NCBI GenBank assembly: GCA_027625915.1 | Contig: JANTQA010000036.1 | Coordinates: 4,769,501-4,833,500, forward strand | DNA: 64,000 nucleotides | From: Anaeramoeba flamelloides | Taxonomy: Eukaryota > Metamonada > Anaeramoebidae | Direction: 5' to 3' | Part shown: in pieces, positions 33,801 through 43,500 of the stretch | How positions within the stretch are numbered: the first letter of the stretch is position 1 | How the letters are laid out: every line of letters begins with the position of its first letter | Position numbers and translations under genes: made by a program | Notes under the pieces: generated by a model | Told to the model about the DNA's origin: nothing | Seen by the model: the letters and a program-made list of their open reading frames with translations, nothing else | Databases searched by the model: none

Positions 33801-35400
33801 TGGATTTTCTGGGATATTAATATTATCATCTCAGGCAATCAAAAGAATCTGTTTAAATGTTTTTTCTCTTCGTGGCTCAAATACAATCCATGATATGTTA
33901 TTGGGTAAAGTTTCTGGTGCATCAATGAACTTTTTTACGAGCACCACGACGGGTGATATTTTGGAACGATTTGGCAATGATATTTCAGTTGTTGACAACT
34001 CATTAATACCATCGATCAATTCATTTGTGAATTCCTTTTTGCAATTTTCAAGTGTCTTAATAATAGTTAGTTCCTTGACTAATTATTTATGTTTGTTGCC
34101 CTTGATAATTTTGATTATACCGATATTTAGGTTATCAAAGAAATACCGCGTCGCGTCTGTAATCTTCCGAAGAATCCAAAAAAAGTCCTTTTCACCGATC
34201 ATCACCTTTACCGCAGAGACCCTGAGGGGGCTATCGACTATCAGGGCATTTAAAATGCAAGACGAATTTATTGATCATATGCACATCCTAATTTCCAATA
34301 ACATGCGCGCAAGCGATTGCACAAGAAGCGCCAATAGATGGCTACATAGCCGAATTAATATCGTTGGATCGATGTCCATTTTATTATTTTTGTCCTTTGG
34401 CATTTATTATAATAAATTGACGGACGCAAGTTCCGCAGCCTTATTCTGCACCTATGCAACATCAATTGGTGGGCTGATTGAAGCCATTATTAGAGCATCC
34501 ACCAGCGCTGAAAATAATATTAATTCCTTCGAAAAGATTTATGAATATTCCCAGATCACCACGGAGCAAGAAAACGAATTAAAGATTTTCAAAAAAAACA
34601 ATTTTAAAGACCTTGTTACACTAAAGAACAATTGGCCAAATGCTGGCACAATAAAATTCCAAAATGTGGAATACAAATATAGAGAGGAACTCGATCCCGT
34701 TTTAAAGGATATCTCCTTGGAAATTAAACCAAAGGAAAAAATCGGAATTGTTGGCAGAACCGGTGCGGGAAAGTCAAGCTTGGCATTATGCCTATTTAGG
34801 CTTGTGGAATTGCATAGAGGGAAAATATTAATTGACGATGTAGATATTTCCAAAATTAAATTGTTTGATTTAAGAGTCAACATCGAAATCATACCCCAGG
34901 ACCCTGTATTGTTCGATGGATCAATCCGTGAAAATTTGGATCCTATTGGTGGGAATTATTCTGATTCTCAAATTTGGAATGCACTGAAATTGGTTTATTT
35001 AGAAAATAAAATAAAATGCTTTGATGATGGCCTAAATGAAATAATCACGAAAGGAAGTGAAAAATTTTCCGTTGGAGAAAAGCAATTGTTTTGCCTGGCG
35101 AGAGCCATTTTAAAACAGCCCAGAATTTTGGTTCTTGACGAAGCAACGGCGAGCATAGATAACCAAACAGATGATTTAATTCAACAAACCATTAGAAATC
35201 AATTTAAAAATTGTACAGTTTTAACCATTGCCCATAGATTAAATACAATAATAGACTCTGATAAAATAATCACTTTGGATTATGGTAAATTGGTTGAATT
35301 CAATTCTCCAAAGAAACTCTTGCAAAATGATAATGGGTTCTTATTTAATTTAGTCAAAAAGTCAAAAAATCAAAAAAATCTTTTATATAAAATAAACTAA
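30862..35400 (+). CDS. ABC transporter, subfamily C (MRP-like), full length
   Basis: 1512 codons, single exon, the usual TMD1-NBD1-TMD2-NBD2 order. ABCC pumps export organic anions and conjugates across plasma or vacuolar membranes using ATP. The start shows the typical ABCC lead (LFSKLFFNWMTPLI). TMD1 spans about 88-440, with a Lys-rich insert at about 186-230. NBD1 has Walker A GKVGSGKS (about 557-564), LSGGQ (about 647), Walker B LLLDD with Asp in place of the catalytic Glu, and VTH as H-loop. TMD2 covers about 920-1215. NBD2 has GRTGAGKS (about 1298-1305), a degenerate signature FSVGEKQ, complete Walker B LVLDE and IAHR. The weak first and intact second ATP site is the normal ABCC asymmetry. 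Asn/Asp (490-526) and Gly-Asn-Lys (772-823) inserts are host-typical. No TMD0 is present, so it is a short MRP. Codons in TMD2 are locally GC-richer. Confidence 0.93.
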   Translation: MNKFEKKESFSANPQENCSLFSKLFFNWMTPLIEKAQNQELQMDDLYPLRKCDKPSKFSKKFVDNYNNISKAKKPRFGNAFYATIVSTYLPTFLICMIPRFLARLLIFLNPLLLIKLVDTIQFGKDRAIKDCYFWVLVYIACEIFRAILWNIYHNLVLKFHIKFRSSITLLIYRKCLVMSQQINLINEEKNAKEKDQKKKNEKKKKLKKNANKREVREKNKSKKEDDDDDKYNNLSHLVSRISSDTRKLSQSVLSLHSLFFRPLQVTLALTFLIKTLGWIPGLFSFFLITTAMGVNKLMMDKLSLMHKAKKKITEKRIELVNDLIHSIKLIKLNAWDNVWKNKINKVRNEEIEQIRKSKSFGVYLKMIWVCLPVFMSIGTFFLYISLGNKLNWKVVFSSLGFLKQLKNPMLRFPKAIKCFIDIQISSQRINDFLVNSKKFDFETDNSDENINSSSEGGNNSHNKYQIKIKNGCFNWNKRNNENGNHQDNCYNQDIGNGNVNDNDKGNVNDKDNVTDNDNITLKNKGNIDQEILIDKECILKNINIKIPPKSLTMVIGKVGSGKSCLLSAMLGEIPNITGRVTMYGTVGYCSQEAWLQNMSVKENILFYKKYNFERYNKIIKICGLLPDFEILNRGDNTIIGEKGVKLSGGQKQRISLARAIYANTEVLLLDDPLSAVDSDVSNQLFENCIRGEILKNKTIVLVTHQIQYLPRADHIIVVESGEIIFQGNFQELIKQDLDLSTIINGQNHSISTKEEPTLKKKLLNNTKITASSQNKNNNKNGNKNRNENGNGKENGNGKQNGSGTKNGNGIKNGNGKGNGKEYENEILINLKKLTNKNQIKKIIDDDDEDYNDDTEKKNTEIIEIEEIENEYNKDLVNEKQKIKPTGEKPNKHIEEETEKRKYTKKEAIKEFNANQQQNLLWKYYFTFLKDSGNIKLGIVILFLLLIKEFVTKLPNHLLTSLTKKTEEKDANTTIFFIVYGFSGILILSSQAIKRICLNVFSLRGSNTIHDMLLGKVSGASMNFFTSTTTGDILERFGNDISVVDNSLIPSINSFVNSFLQFSSVLIIVSSLTNYLCLLPLIILIIPIFRLSKKYRVASVIFRRIQKKSFSPIITFTAETLRGLSTIRAFKMQDEFIDHMHILISNNMRASDCTRSANRWLHSRINIVGSMSILLFLSFGIYYNKLTDASSAALFCTYATSIGGLIEAIIRASTSAENNINSFEKIYEYSQITTEQENELKIFKKNNFKDLVTLKNNWPNAGTIKFQNVEYKYREELDPVLKDISLEIKPKEKIGIVGRTGAGKSSLALCLFRLVELHRGKILIDDVDISKIKLFDLRVNIEIIPQDPVLFDGSIRENLDPIGGNYSDSQIWNALKLVYLENKIKCFDDGLNEIITKGSEKFSVGEKQLFCLARAILKQPRILVLDEATASIDNQTDDLIQQTIRNQFKNCTVLTIAHRLNTIIDSDKIITLDYGKLVEFNSPKKLLQNDNGFLFNLVKKSKNQKNLLYKIN

Positions 35401-35454
35401 TTCATAAATGTTTTTTTATTTTTATGTTTTATTCTTTCATTTATTAGAGGACTT

Positions 35455-35890
35455 GCCGATATCTTTGTCAAGTTACAATCAAGTTTCAAAAATCACGATT
35501 ATTTTGAACAAATCACTATATTTGTAGATAATCCCAACAGCAATATAAGACGAGATAATATCATAAATCACGATGTTCTATATAAATCATGATAATTATC
35601 TAAAAATGGTGATAAATCTCGAAAAATAGTGATAAAAAAATCAATCGCCATATACTAGTTGATGTGTTTTTAGGACTAACCCAACAATATTTTTACAAAA
35701 GAAAAATCTTGTTTGATCAAAAAATAACATCCTTGAGAAAAAAAAGTTATTCTTTTAAAAAAACAACAAAAAAGAAACTTGGTTCCAATCAAGGATTAGA
35801 TCAAAGAGTTTCCATTGTATTATCTTCTGATTTAGTTGACATACCGATCGATCCCGTTAGATCAATAAATGTAATAAAAAAATTATCACT
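35455..35890. repeat. Diverged partial copy of the ATCGCGAT repeat family
   Basis: The order of words matches 22505-22925: GATATCTTTGT, CAAAAATCRCGATTATTTT, GATGWGTTTTT, CAATATWTTTACAAA, TGATCAAAAA, AAAAAGTTATTC, and a final block ending TTAGATCAA. Identity is perhaps 75%. It lacks the outer inverted repeats of the other copy. An 80-codon frame (35664-35906) is not conserved between the two copies, so I do not call it a gene. Confidence 0.6.
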
Positions 35891-35906
35891 TTTTTTTTCT
35901 GGTTAG

Positions 35907-37330
35907 GAGAAAAAAATGACAGTAAATAACATTTCTACAAAGATGGTTTAATTAGCTTATACTTTAGATCAACTTATGGAAACTTACTTACTTTTTCAAT
36001 TTTGGTTATTTTCAAATTTTGAATTGTTATTTTTTGTTATTCAAAAAAATTTTTTAGTATGATGATGAGAGTTTCTAATTATCAAAATTACAAGAGATGT
36101 GGGATAAGTCAAATGAGTAAATTCTTATGTAAACTAAAATTCAAAATTTTCCACAAAGCTAAAACGTTACAAACAATCACAATAATACAATTTCATTCAA
36201 ATTGGAAGAGATTTTGATTTTTGTAAAATAGGAAAATCATTTTTTCATCTTTAAGTTTTTTAATCATTTCATTTTATTGTTTGAATTAAGAAACTTGTTT
36301 CGTTCGATCAAAATTTTTTTCAACAATTGATATTATGTTAAAGTTGGGTTGTTCAAAATAGAAGAACTCAAATAAAAAAAGTTAGTAATATCTAACCTTT
36401 GATCAATCAATAATTCCTAATAGAATTTAAACAAATTTAATAATCAATTTTTTTTGTTTTGCTGTATCCAAAATTTTTAACACAATCATTATTTATTTGT
36501 ATTGATAATTATTTATTTATTGTTTTGTGAGTATTGTAATTTATAAAAAAGGGTTAACATTTCAATCAGTGAATGGCTCTAATTTGGTATAACTTCTTTA
36601 ATTGATTAAATAATTTTTTTTTTTTTTCAGAAATCGAATTTTGATGTGTTAAAAATTTTGAATTGGAGTTTAGATATAGTATAATAAAAAAAAATAATTT
36701 TCAAAAAAAGTGAAAATTTAGAAAAGTTTTTTACTCATCTGGCCCATTCAATTTGTTTGTTTTTAACAAACAATAATAATAAAAAATATCGGTTGAAAAT
36801 TTCTAGATCAAATTGATCATTTTGTTCGAGTTTGGTATTTTAAATATGATTTTGGGAAATTCCATATCAGAGAATCATTTTAAAAATTATTAAAAAAAAA
36901 TTGGTAGAATTTTTTACATTTTGTTTTTAATTTATTTTATAAATGAAAAATTAGAATGTTTATTTGTTTACTTTTAATCTTATTTTAATTGTTGGTATTA
37001 ACTAGCCAGTTTTTCAAATAATAACCCTTGAAATTTTGTTCTTTTCTCCAAAATAATCTGATTATAATACTTTCTTGGTGATTAATTAAATATATTAACT
37101 ATAGCAAATTATAATCACAATATATTTTTATATCCTCGAAAATAACGCCAGCTATTATTCAATATAAAGAATCATTATTTATTTTATAATTAGTAAATGA
37201 CAAAGAAAATTATGAATCCTTATTGGAATTTCGAAACAAAATTTTAGAAATTAGTAAGGTAACTTAGATTGCAGTCATATACCTAGGTTTTTCATGTTTT
37301 TTTTTTTTTAAAAAAAATAAAAGAAATAGA
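35907..37330. other. Gene-poor intergenic region
   Basis: A/T-rich DNA with no supported gene, exon or repeat. Confidence 0.4.
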
Positions 37331-37334
37331 GAAA

Positions 37335-37580
37335 AATTATTTGATTTTACTCAATTTCTTTATATTAAAAAAACTTAACTAAAAATGCCGTAGAGTGTTG
37401 TCAAGTGCCTAGATTTTCTTGGGGTTTTCTGTTTAATAGGTAAAATCTACAGAAAACCCAAGAAAAGTTAATGGCAGTTTTCCAGAATTCAAAAGAATTG
37501 TGGAAAAATCTATGATTTTACTCCATTCTTTTAAATTTGGAAAACCTAACGGAAAGTGCCTAGATTTTTTTTTTTTTTGA
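37335..37580. repeat. Tandem repeat with an internal strong hairpin
   Basis: GATTTTACTCAATTTCTTT...AAAACTTAACT...TGCCTAGATTTT occurs at 37335-37415 and, shortened, at 37513-37572, a period of about 170. Between them, 37413-37468 folds into a near-perfect hairpin (TTTTCTTGGGGTTTTCTGT pairing with ACAGAAAACCCAAGAAAA). Related words occur at 19480-19590. Confidence 0.5.
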
Positions 37581-38659
37581 TTGGAGAAAAAACTGAAAAT
37601 TAATTAAATTTTTGGTTTATTTCTCAAATTAAAAAAAACTTAAAGACTGTAAGAGGAAATTTGTTTCCCCCCTTCAAAATAAAAAAGCAAAAAAAAAAAA
37701 AAAAGATTTTTTCATATTCACTGTATTCTTTTAAAAGAAATTAATAAGTGAAAATCTTCTGAAAGTTAATTTGGTACTTTCAAAGATTATTATTTCCCAC
37801 AAACTTTAAAAAAAAAAAATAAAAACAATGAAAAACATGAATTACTAAAATGAAAAATGAAAAGAAAACAAAGAAAAGTAAAAAAAAAATAATTCAATTT
37901 GAAAAAAAAGAAGAAAAAAATGATAATCAAATTAAAAAAATGATTTGGATAAAAAAAATTATAATTTCTTTTCAAAGAATACTCTTAAAACTCGTATATC
38001 GTATTCTATTTCGCCAATTCATGATTGAGAAGTTTCTAATACATTCACAGCATTAATATTATATACAATCTGTACTTAGAGTTTAGTTGAAGTTCATACT
38101 ATCTTTTATTCAACAAATTCAATTAAATGATTTTTGCAAAAAATTTTAAAGTTTTTTGTTTATATTTTTTGTTTTATTTGTAAAAGTCCACTAATGTCAG
38201 TTTTGTACCAAAGAGTAGTAATGATTTATTGAAAAATTATTAAACTTTATAGAGTTGATATTACTGTTGAATAATAAATGAACCTAAATGTGAAAAATTA
38301 ATTGGATAAATTTTCATTTTGTGAAATTTTCAAGGCATTTATAAGTTAGGTTTTAAATTTAAAATACATATTAAATCTAAAAAAACATAAAAAAACTTTC
38401 AATGTTTTTGTAAGAATAATTTATTTTTAAATATTGATAAAAGATCTTTAGATCCTTTACAAATAATAAAAGGCTGTATTCGCATTAACTAATCAAATAA
38501 GATGAATGTGTTGTATGATACGACGATTTAAGTTTATCATCGATTATTTAGATATTTTAAAAAAATTTTTAATATGATTTTTAAATGATACAAGATCAAA
38601 ATTAATTCTTCAGATATATTATAAAACGTGAAAATAATTTTGGTGATCTTTATGAAGAT
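37581..38659. other. Gene-poor intergenic region
   Basis: A/T-rich. The Lys-rich frame at 37850-38056 and its opposite frame look like homopolymer artefacts. No gene supported. Confidence 0.4.
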
Positions 38660-38689
38660 CTTTTAGAGACTTATTAAAAATAATTATTT

Positions 38690-38945
38690 TTTAGAAAGAA
38701 TGAATAATAATTTTAAAAATGTGTGGACTTTTTGAAAACACTTTTGAGGTAATCTATTTGAAAAAAGTGAAAAAGTTTGTACAAAATTAAAACTTTTTTT
38801 TAATGGTATCTGTTTTAATAAAGTGTGGTACTCAACCATTATTTTTTGGGATAGAGGTTGGGCGTGAAGAATGGAATTTTTTAAAAATGTCAGCATTGTA
38901 TTGAAACTAAAAACTTGTAAAAAAGTTTTTATTTTTGAGAATCTC
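38690..38945. repeat. Member of the foldback repeat family near the Patched-like gene
   Basis: It contains AATGTGTGGACTTTTTGAAAAC, CTGTTTTAATAAAGTGTGG and AATGTCAGCATTGTATTGAAACT, words found in the other copies (43797, 44037, 48375, 51180). Arms are partly inverted: AAAACTTTTTT near 38790 against AAAAAAGTTTTT near 38920. More diverged than the other copies. Confidence 0.4.
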
Positions 38946-39423
38946 ATACAAAAAAAAAATAATCACTTTTTTTAAAATAGTTGAACAGTTTTTTTGGTTT
39001 TTATTTTTTCTTCAAATTTAAAACCTGACTTATAAATACCTTAAAAATTTCACAAAATGGAAATTTATCCAATTAGTTTTTCATTTAAGTTAGTTTTAAT
39101 AACAACAGTAATATCAATTCTACAAAAAATAATAATTTTTCAAAAATAAATTACTATTCAGAGGTAATACACTGTTATTAGTGGACTTTTTCCAAAGAAT
39201 CTAAAAAAATAAACAAAAAACTCTAATTTTTTTGTAAAAATAATTTAATTGATCTTGTTGATTAAAAGATCGGAGGGTAAACCTCAAGTAAAATGAATAG
39301 ACTGTTTTTTTCTTCTTAAAAAATGAATTCCTTTGTAATATACCTAAGATATAACTTTTTCAAAATTGGTTTTTTAAGTTTGTTTCGTTTCTCAATTAAT
39401 TTTTTTAATTTCTACATTTTACA

Positions 39424-39860
39424 AAGGAATAAAAGTAATCGATTTAGAGTATTTAGTATATATTAGAATTAGAATTGTCAGTGGTTACTTGATAATTTAA
39501 CTATTAGTCCAAAAAATGGGAAAAAATATATCAAATTTTTACTTATATTTTCAATTGATCACAAAATTGTTTTTGAAATTTTAGGGTTTTAGATTTGACA
39601 GTTAACAATCAACAGTCATTTTTTTCATGGATATCAACTATAATCCAACAGCGTTGTGATAAATCTCGACCAGACCTTTATAGGATTGATCAAGTACCCA
39701 ATATAATTTCGAATTTTCATTTTTTTTCGAATTACAAAAAATAATTATACTTTGAAAATTAGGTCAAAAAGAGAAGTTTTTTTTTGGATACAATACTATG
39801 GCCTTGAAGGGAAACTGATAACCTTTACGTTTTGGAATTTACGAAATGTTATTTAAGAAA
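39424..39860 (+). pseudogene. Coding-like islands upstream of the Patched-like gene (unidentified)
   Basis: After a TTTTAG at 39590, the plus strand reads VNNQQSFFSWISTIIQQRCD and then KSRPDLYRIDQ up to a GTACCC donor-like site. About 75 bases later, after AAAATTAG, it reads KREVFFWIQYYGLEGKLITF and TFWNLRNVI before a stop. Compositions are balanced and protein-like. The two pieces do not join in phase with the most obvious splice sites. The first resembles the C-terminal helix of a PH-type domain, but I cannot name a family. Confidence 0.3.
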
Positions 39861-40574
39861 GAAGAGATAGTTAGTAAAAATCTATGATTTCTAAATTGGT
39901 TATCTAATCTTTCATAAAAATCCGAAAAATTCAAAATTTGGTATTTTTCGGACACCTGGAAGAGATCTAATTTCCAATTTTAAATCAAAGACAATTGAAA
40001 AGATTTCCAAACATTAAAAATAATAATTGTAAAAAGCTATTCTAATCAGAAAATCGAAGAGACTGAATACCAAAGTATTGAAATTGATTACTTTGACCAA
40101 AATAGGCAGATTTGTTAATTTTTTTCTTGAAAAGAGAAACGAATTTTTTTAACCTTTTAATTCTACACTATTTAAATATGTCATTTTTTTATGGAAAAGT
40201 CAATAAATACCAGAAGAATATGACTGTTAAGATGTATAAAAGCTGGGCCAAATTAAATTTTAAAAAGAATTTCACGATCCAATTAATTAATTGATCAAAC
40301 AAAAGCAATTGCAATGAATAATTGTGGTGAAATTGTGGGTTTATGAGAGGGTTAAATAAAAAAAAAATTTCCACTTGGATTCAAAAAGTACATTCAATTT
40401 GTAAACAATAAACAGTTATATAGGTTTCATTTCTGGCAAAAAAACAAAAGATTTTGTAAATAGTAAGAAAACAATCCAAAGAGAATTAAATTATCAAATT
40501 TAATAAAAATATTTTTTACCTTTGCGATTTCTTTTTTTAATTCTTTCCCAAACACAAAATTATTGAGAAAAGAG

Positions 40575-43500
40575 ATGAAAGTGCTCCAAAGGTGGTTGAT
40601 TGTGTGTCAAAAAATCGAGGACTTTTTGTCATTCTTGGTTGGCAAAATTGCTGCAAAAGTTTATGATCATATAAAACTTACTATTATTGCTTCTCTTATA
40701 ATGACAATCGCTTTTGGTTATGGTGTTACACAGACACTTGAAGATTCAGATATACGAAGGTTATATGTCCCACAAGACTCACAACTAATGAGGGATGAAA
40801 ATTATTGGATTAAAAAATGGGGTTCGATTCTTCCTGTTGAAACAGTGTTTATCACATCTGATCCTATTGGTAAAATTCTTTCCATTCTGATCCTTTTTTA
40901 AAAGAGCCCTTTTCTTTCCCATAAATTGGATATTGACTGTTTTATTTGTCTTTTTTACAAACAACAAGAACAAGAATTTTACAACTCGACTTTCAAGTAG
41001 GCTGTTGTTGGTTGTAATTTCAAATTTTAAAAAAATCATTTACTTGTTTCATGATCTATTTCATCTACCTTTCTTTAATTAACGTTACCCTTTCAAGGAC
41101 TAAAGTCCAAAACAAAAGTTATTTAAAAAACTAATTCAAAATAATTCTTCATTAATTGGTCTTATTGTTTTTTTTTTTTTTTTTTTCCTTTCTCCTCTTT
41201 TCGCTTGAAAAATTATTTCTTTCTTTGATTTGAATTTAGGCAAAAATATCATACACGAAGATCCAATATCACAGTTTTTCTCAATCCACAAAGAAGTGGT
41301 TAGAATCAAAATTGAGTACAATGGCAAAATCTACGGGCTTGAGGATTTATGTAAGCGGCATCCCTTAACAAACAAATGTGTGATCGCAGGTATTCTCGAC
41401 TATTGGAATTGGAACGAAACTTATTATACAAACGACCCTCTTCAACAAATCAAAAAAGGTGTCAATATTGAAAATGGATTACAGGTTTTTCCGTCAATGT
41501 CATACGGTAATTTTTTTTTTTTTTTTATTTCAATACATTTTTGATTACTTTCCAATCAAATGTTTTGATCAATTCACATTAATGGTATTTGAATTTCAGT
41601 TGTAATAAAATTTCAGGGGAAATTTATTTTGGACAATTAAGAAATATTGGTTTTATTTAGGATTCACAATTTGCCAAATAAAAACGAAAAAAAAAAGGGT
41701 CAAACAAATAAACATAGAGAACAAACGATACAGCCATTTTTATAAAATAGTGATTTTTGATATTTTTTAAGAAGGGAATAAAAAAAATGTCTTGAAATAA
41801 AGAGCCTTATTTTGATTTTAAAACTTCAAATTGAAAAAGAAAAAACTCTAAAAGAAGTAGAGTTGTTTTAAAAAAGTGTTGACTTGAAGTTTTATAAGTA
41901 GGGCTTAAAACTGTCTAATTCATATGTTTTAATCAGTTCAGTCAACATAAAATTAAACTTTTGGTACACGCTTTTCGAAAACAGCTGTATAAGATTTTCC
42001 TCCATATTTTTGAGATTTATATTTTTTTTTTTGAAATTTGGATTTGTGAGAATGCTACCTATTTTATTTTGAATATATAAATTTAAAAAACCTTTTTTTC
42101 TCAAACGGTTTTGTGATTTCTGTTTTGAAATATTATTTTTTGATGCTTTTTTTTTTTTACAAAAATCCAGTCTTATGTAAAAATGGTAAACTTAAATAAT
42201 TTAAAAGTCATAATATGAAGTTGAAATCTCCAAAACAGATAATTGTATGAAAAAAACATATGTTAATCAAAAAAGAGTTTCAATACTGGTATTTGAATTA
42301 TAGACGGGAAAAAATTTTCACTTCCATTTCAATTTCCTTTTTCAAATAGATCCCGCCCCCAAATTATAACACACTTCTTAGAAAACTCTTTTTATTCAAG
42401 ACAAATATGGAAAATGAATGAAAAATTTTTCCTATTTATAATTCAAATATCAGTAGATAAGAAAAAAGTTAGATTCGAAAAATACAATGAATTAGAATTA
42501 TTTATTTTATCATATCGCATCGAAAAAGATATTTTAGTGAATATTAAAAATTCAATAAAAAAATATATTTATCAATAAATTAAGATATTAATTAAGATAA
42601 CACTTAGAAAAAGAAATGGAAAAGCCAAAATTATTATTTTTTTCTGTTTCAATTTATTCCGAGTATAAAGTACATTTTTCAAATATTAAGTGTCATCATT
42701 TATGTGAAGCCAAACCATTCAAAACAATTCGTTAACCAAATACATTAATATTTTAATAAATACTAGAGTGAGATATATCCTAGTATAATATATTTTATAT
42801 CAATTAAAAAATGGAACTTTAAAAAATGAAAAAATTTGATCAAGAAAAAAAGATAAATAAAAATCATTTATTTCTTGATCTTAGATGTAAAATTTGTTCA
42901 CTTACTTTTTTTTTATTTGATTTTATTTTTAATTCTCAATAAAAAACATTTATTTGAAAAATTTTTGAGAAATAAATTACTTTTTATTTCAAAAGAATTT
43001 CCAAAATGAATTTAAAAATCCTATTTTCATTTAAATTAATCTAATTCTAGTTTTGGGTTCAAAAAACAGAGACGTTTATTAATTTCTTTCTTGAGAAATA
43101 ATGATTTATTGGCAAATTTATTTGATTTTATAATTATTTATTTCCGATTAAAATGGAAAACCAATAATAATTCTGAATCTGATTGAAATTTTTTCTAAAA
43201 TTTTCTTTAATTTTGTGTTGAATATTTTTGTAACTGTTTGTTGATTCCGAGAATTCAATTCTTTATTTTAATTTTTTAAAAGTATTCTTTTTTTTTTGGC
43301 TTTATTCGATAAAAATAATTGAAATTAGAATTTTGAAGATAAATTTGCAAAAAAATGTTTTGTAAAATAAATAACAAATAAGAGTGGGGGAGAAATTCAA
43401 GGAAAAAAACTTATTTGAGTTCCTTCAAATTAAGAAGATAAAGCAAAGAAATCTTCGAAAAAAGAATTTTAGTCTTTTTTTTTTTTTTTTTTTTTCATTG

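Noticed and set aside
35664-35906. 80-codon frame in the 35.5-kb repeat
   Set aside because: The homologous stretch at 22.7 kb does not keep the frame, so selection for a protein is not evident.
37790-38056. Opposed Lys-rich and Phe-rich frames
   Set aside because: Homopolymer artefacts on both strands.
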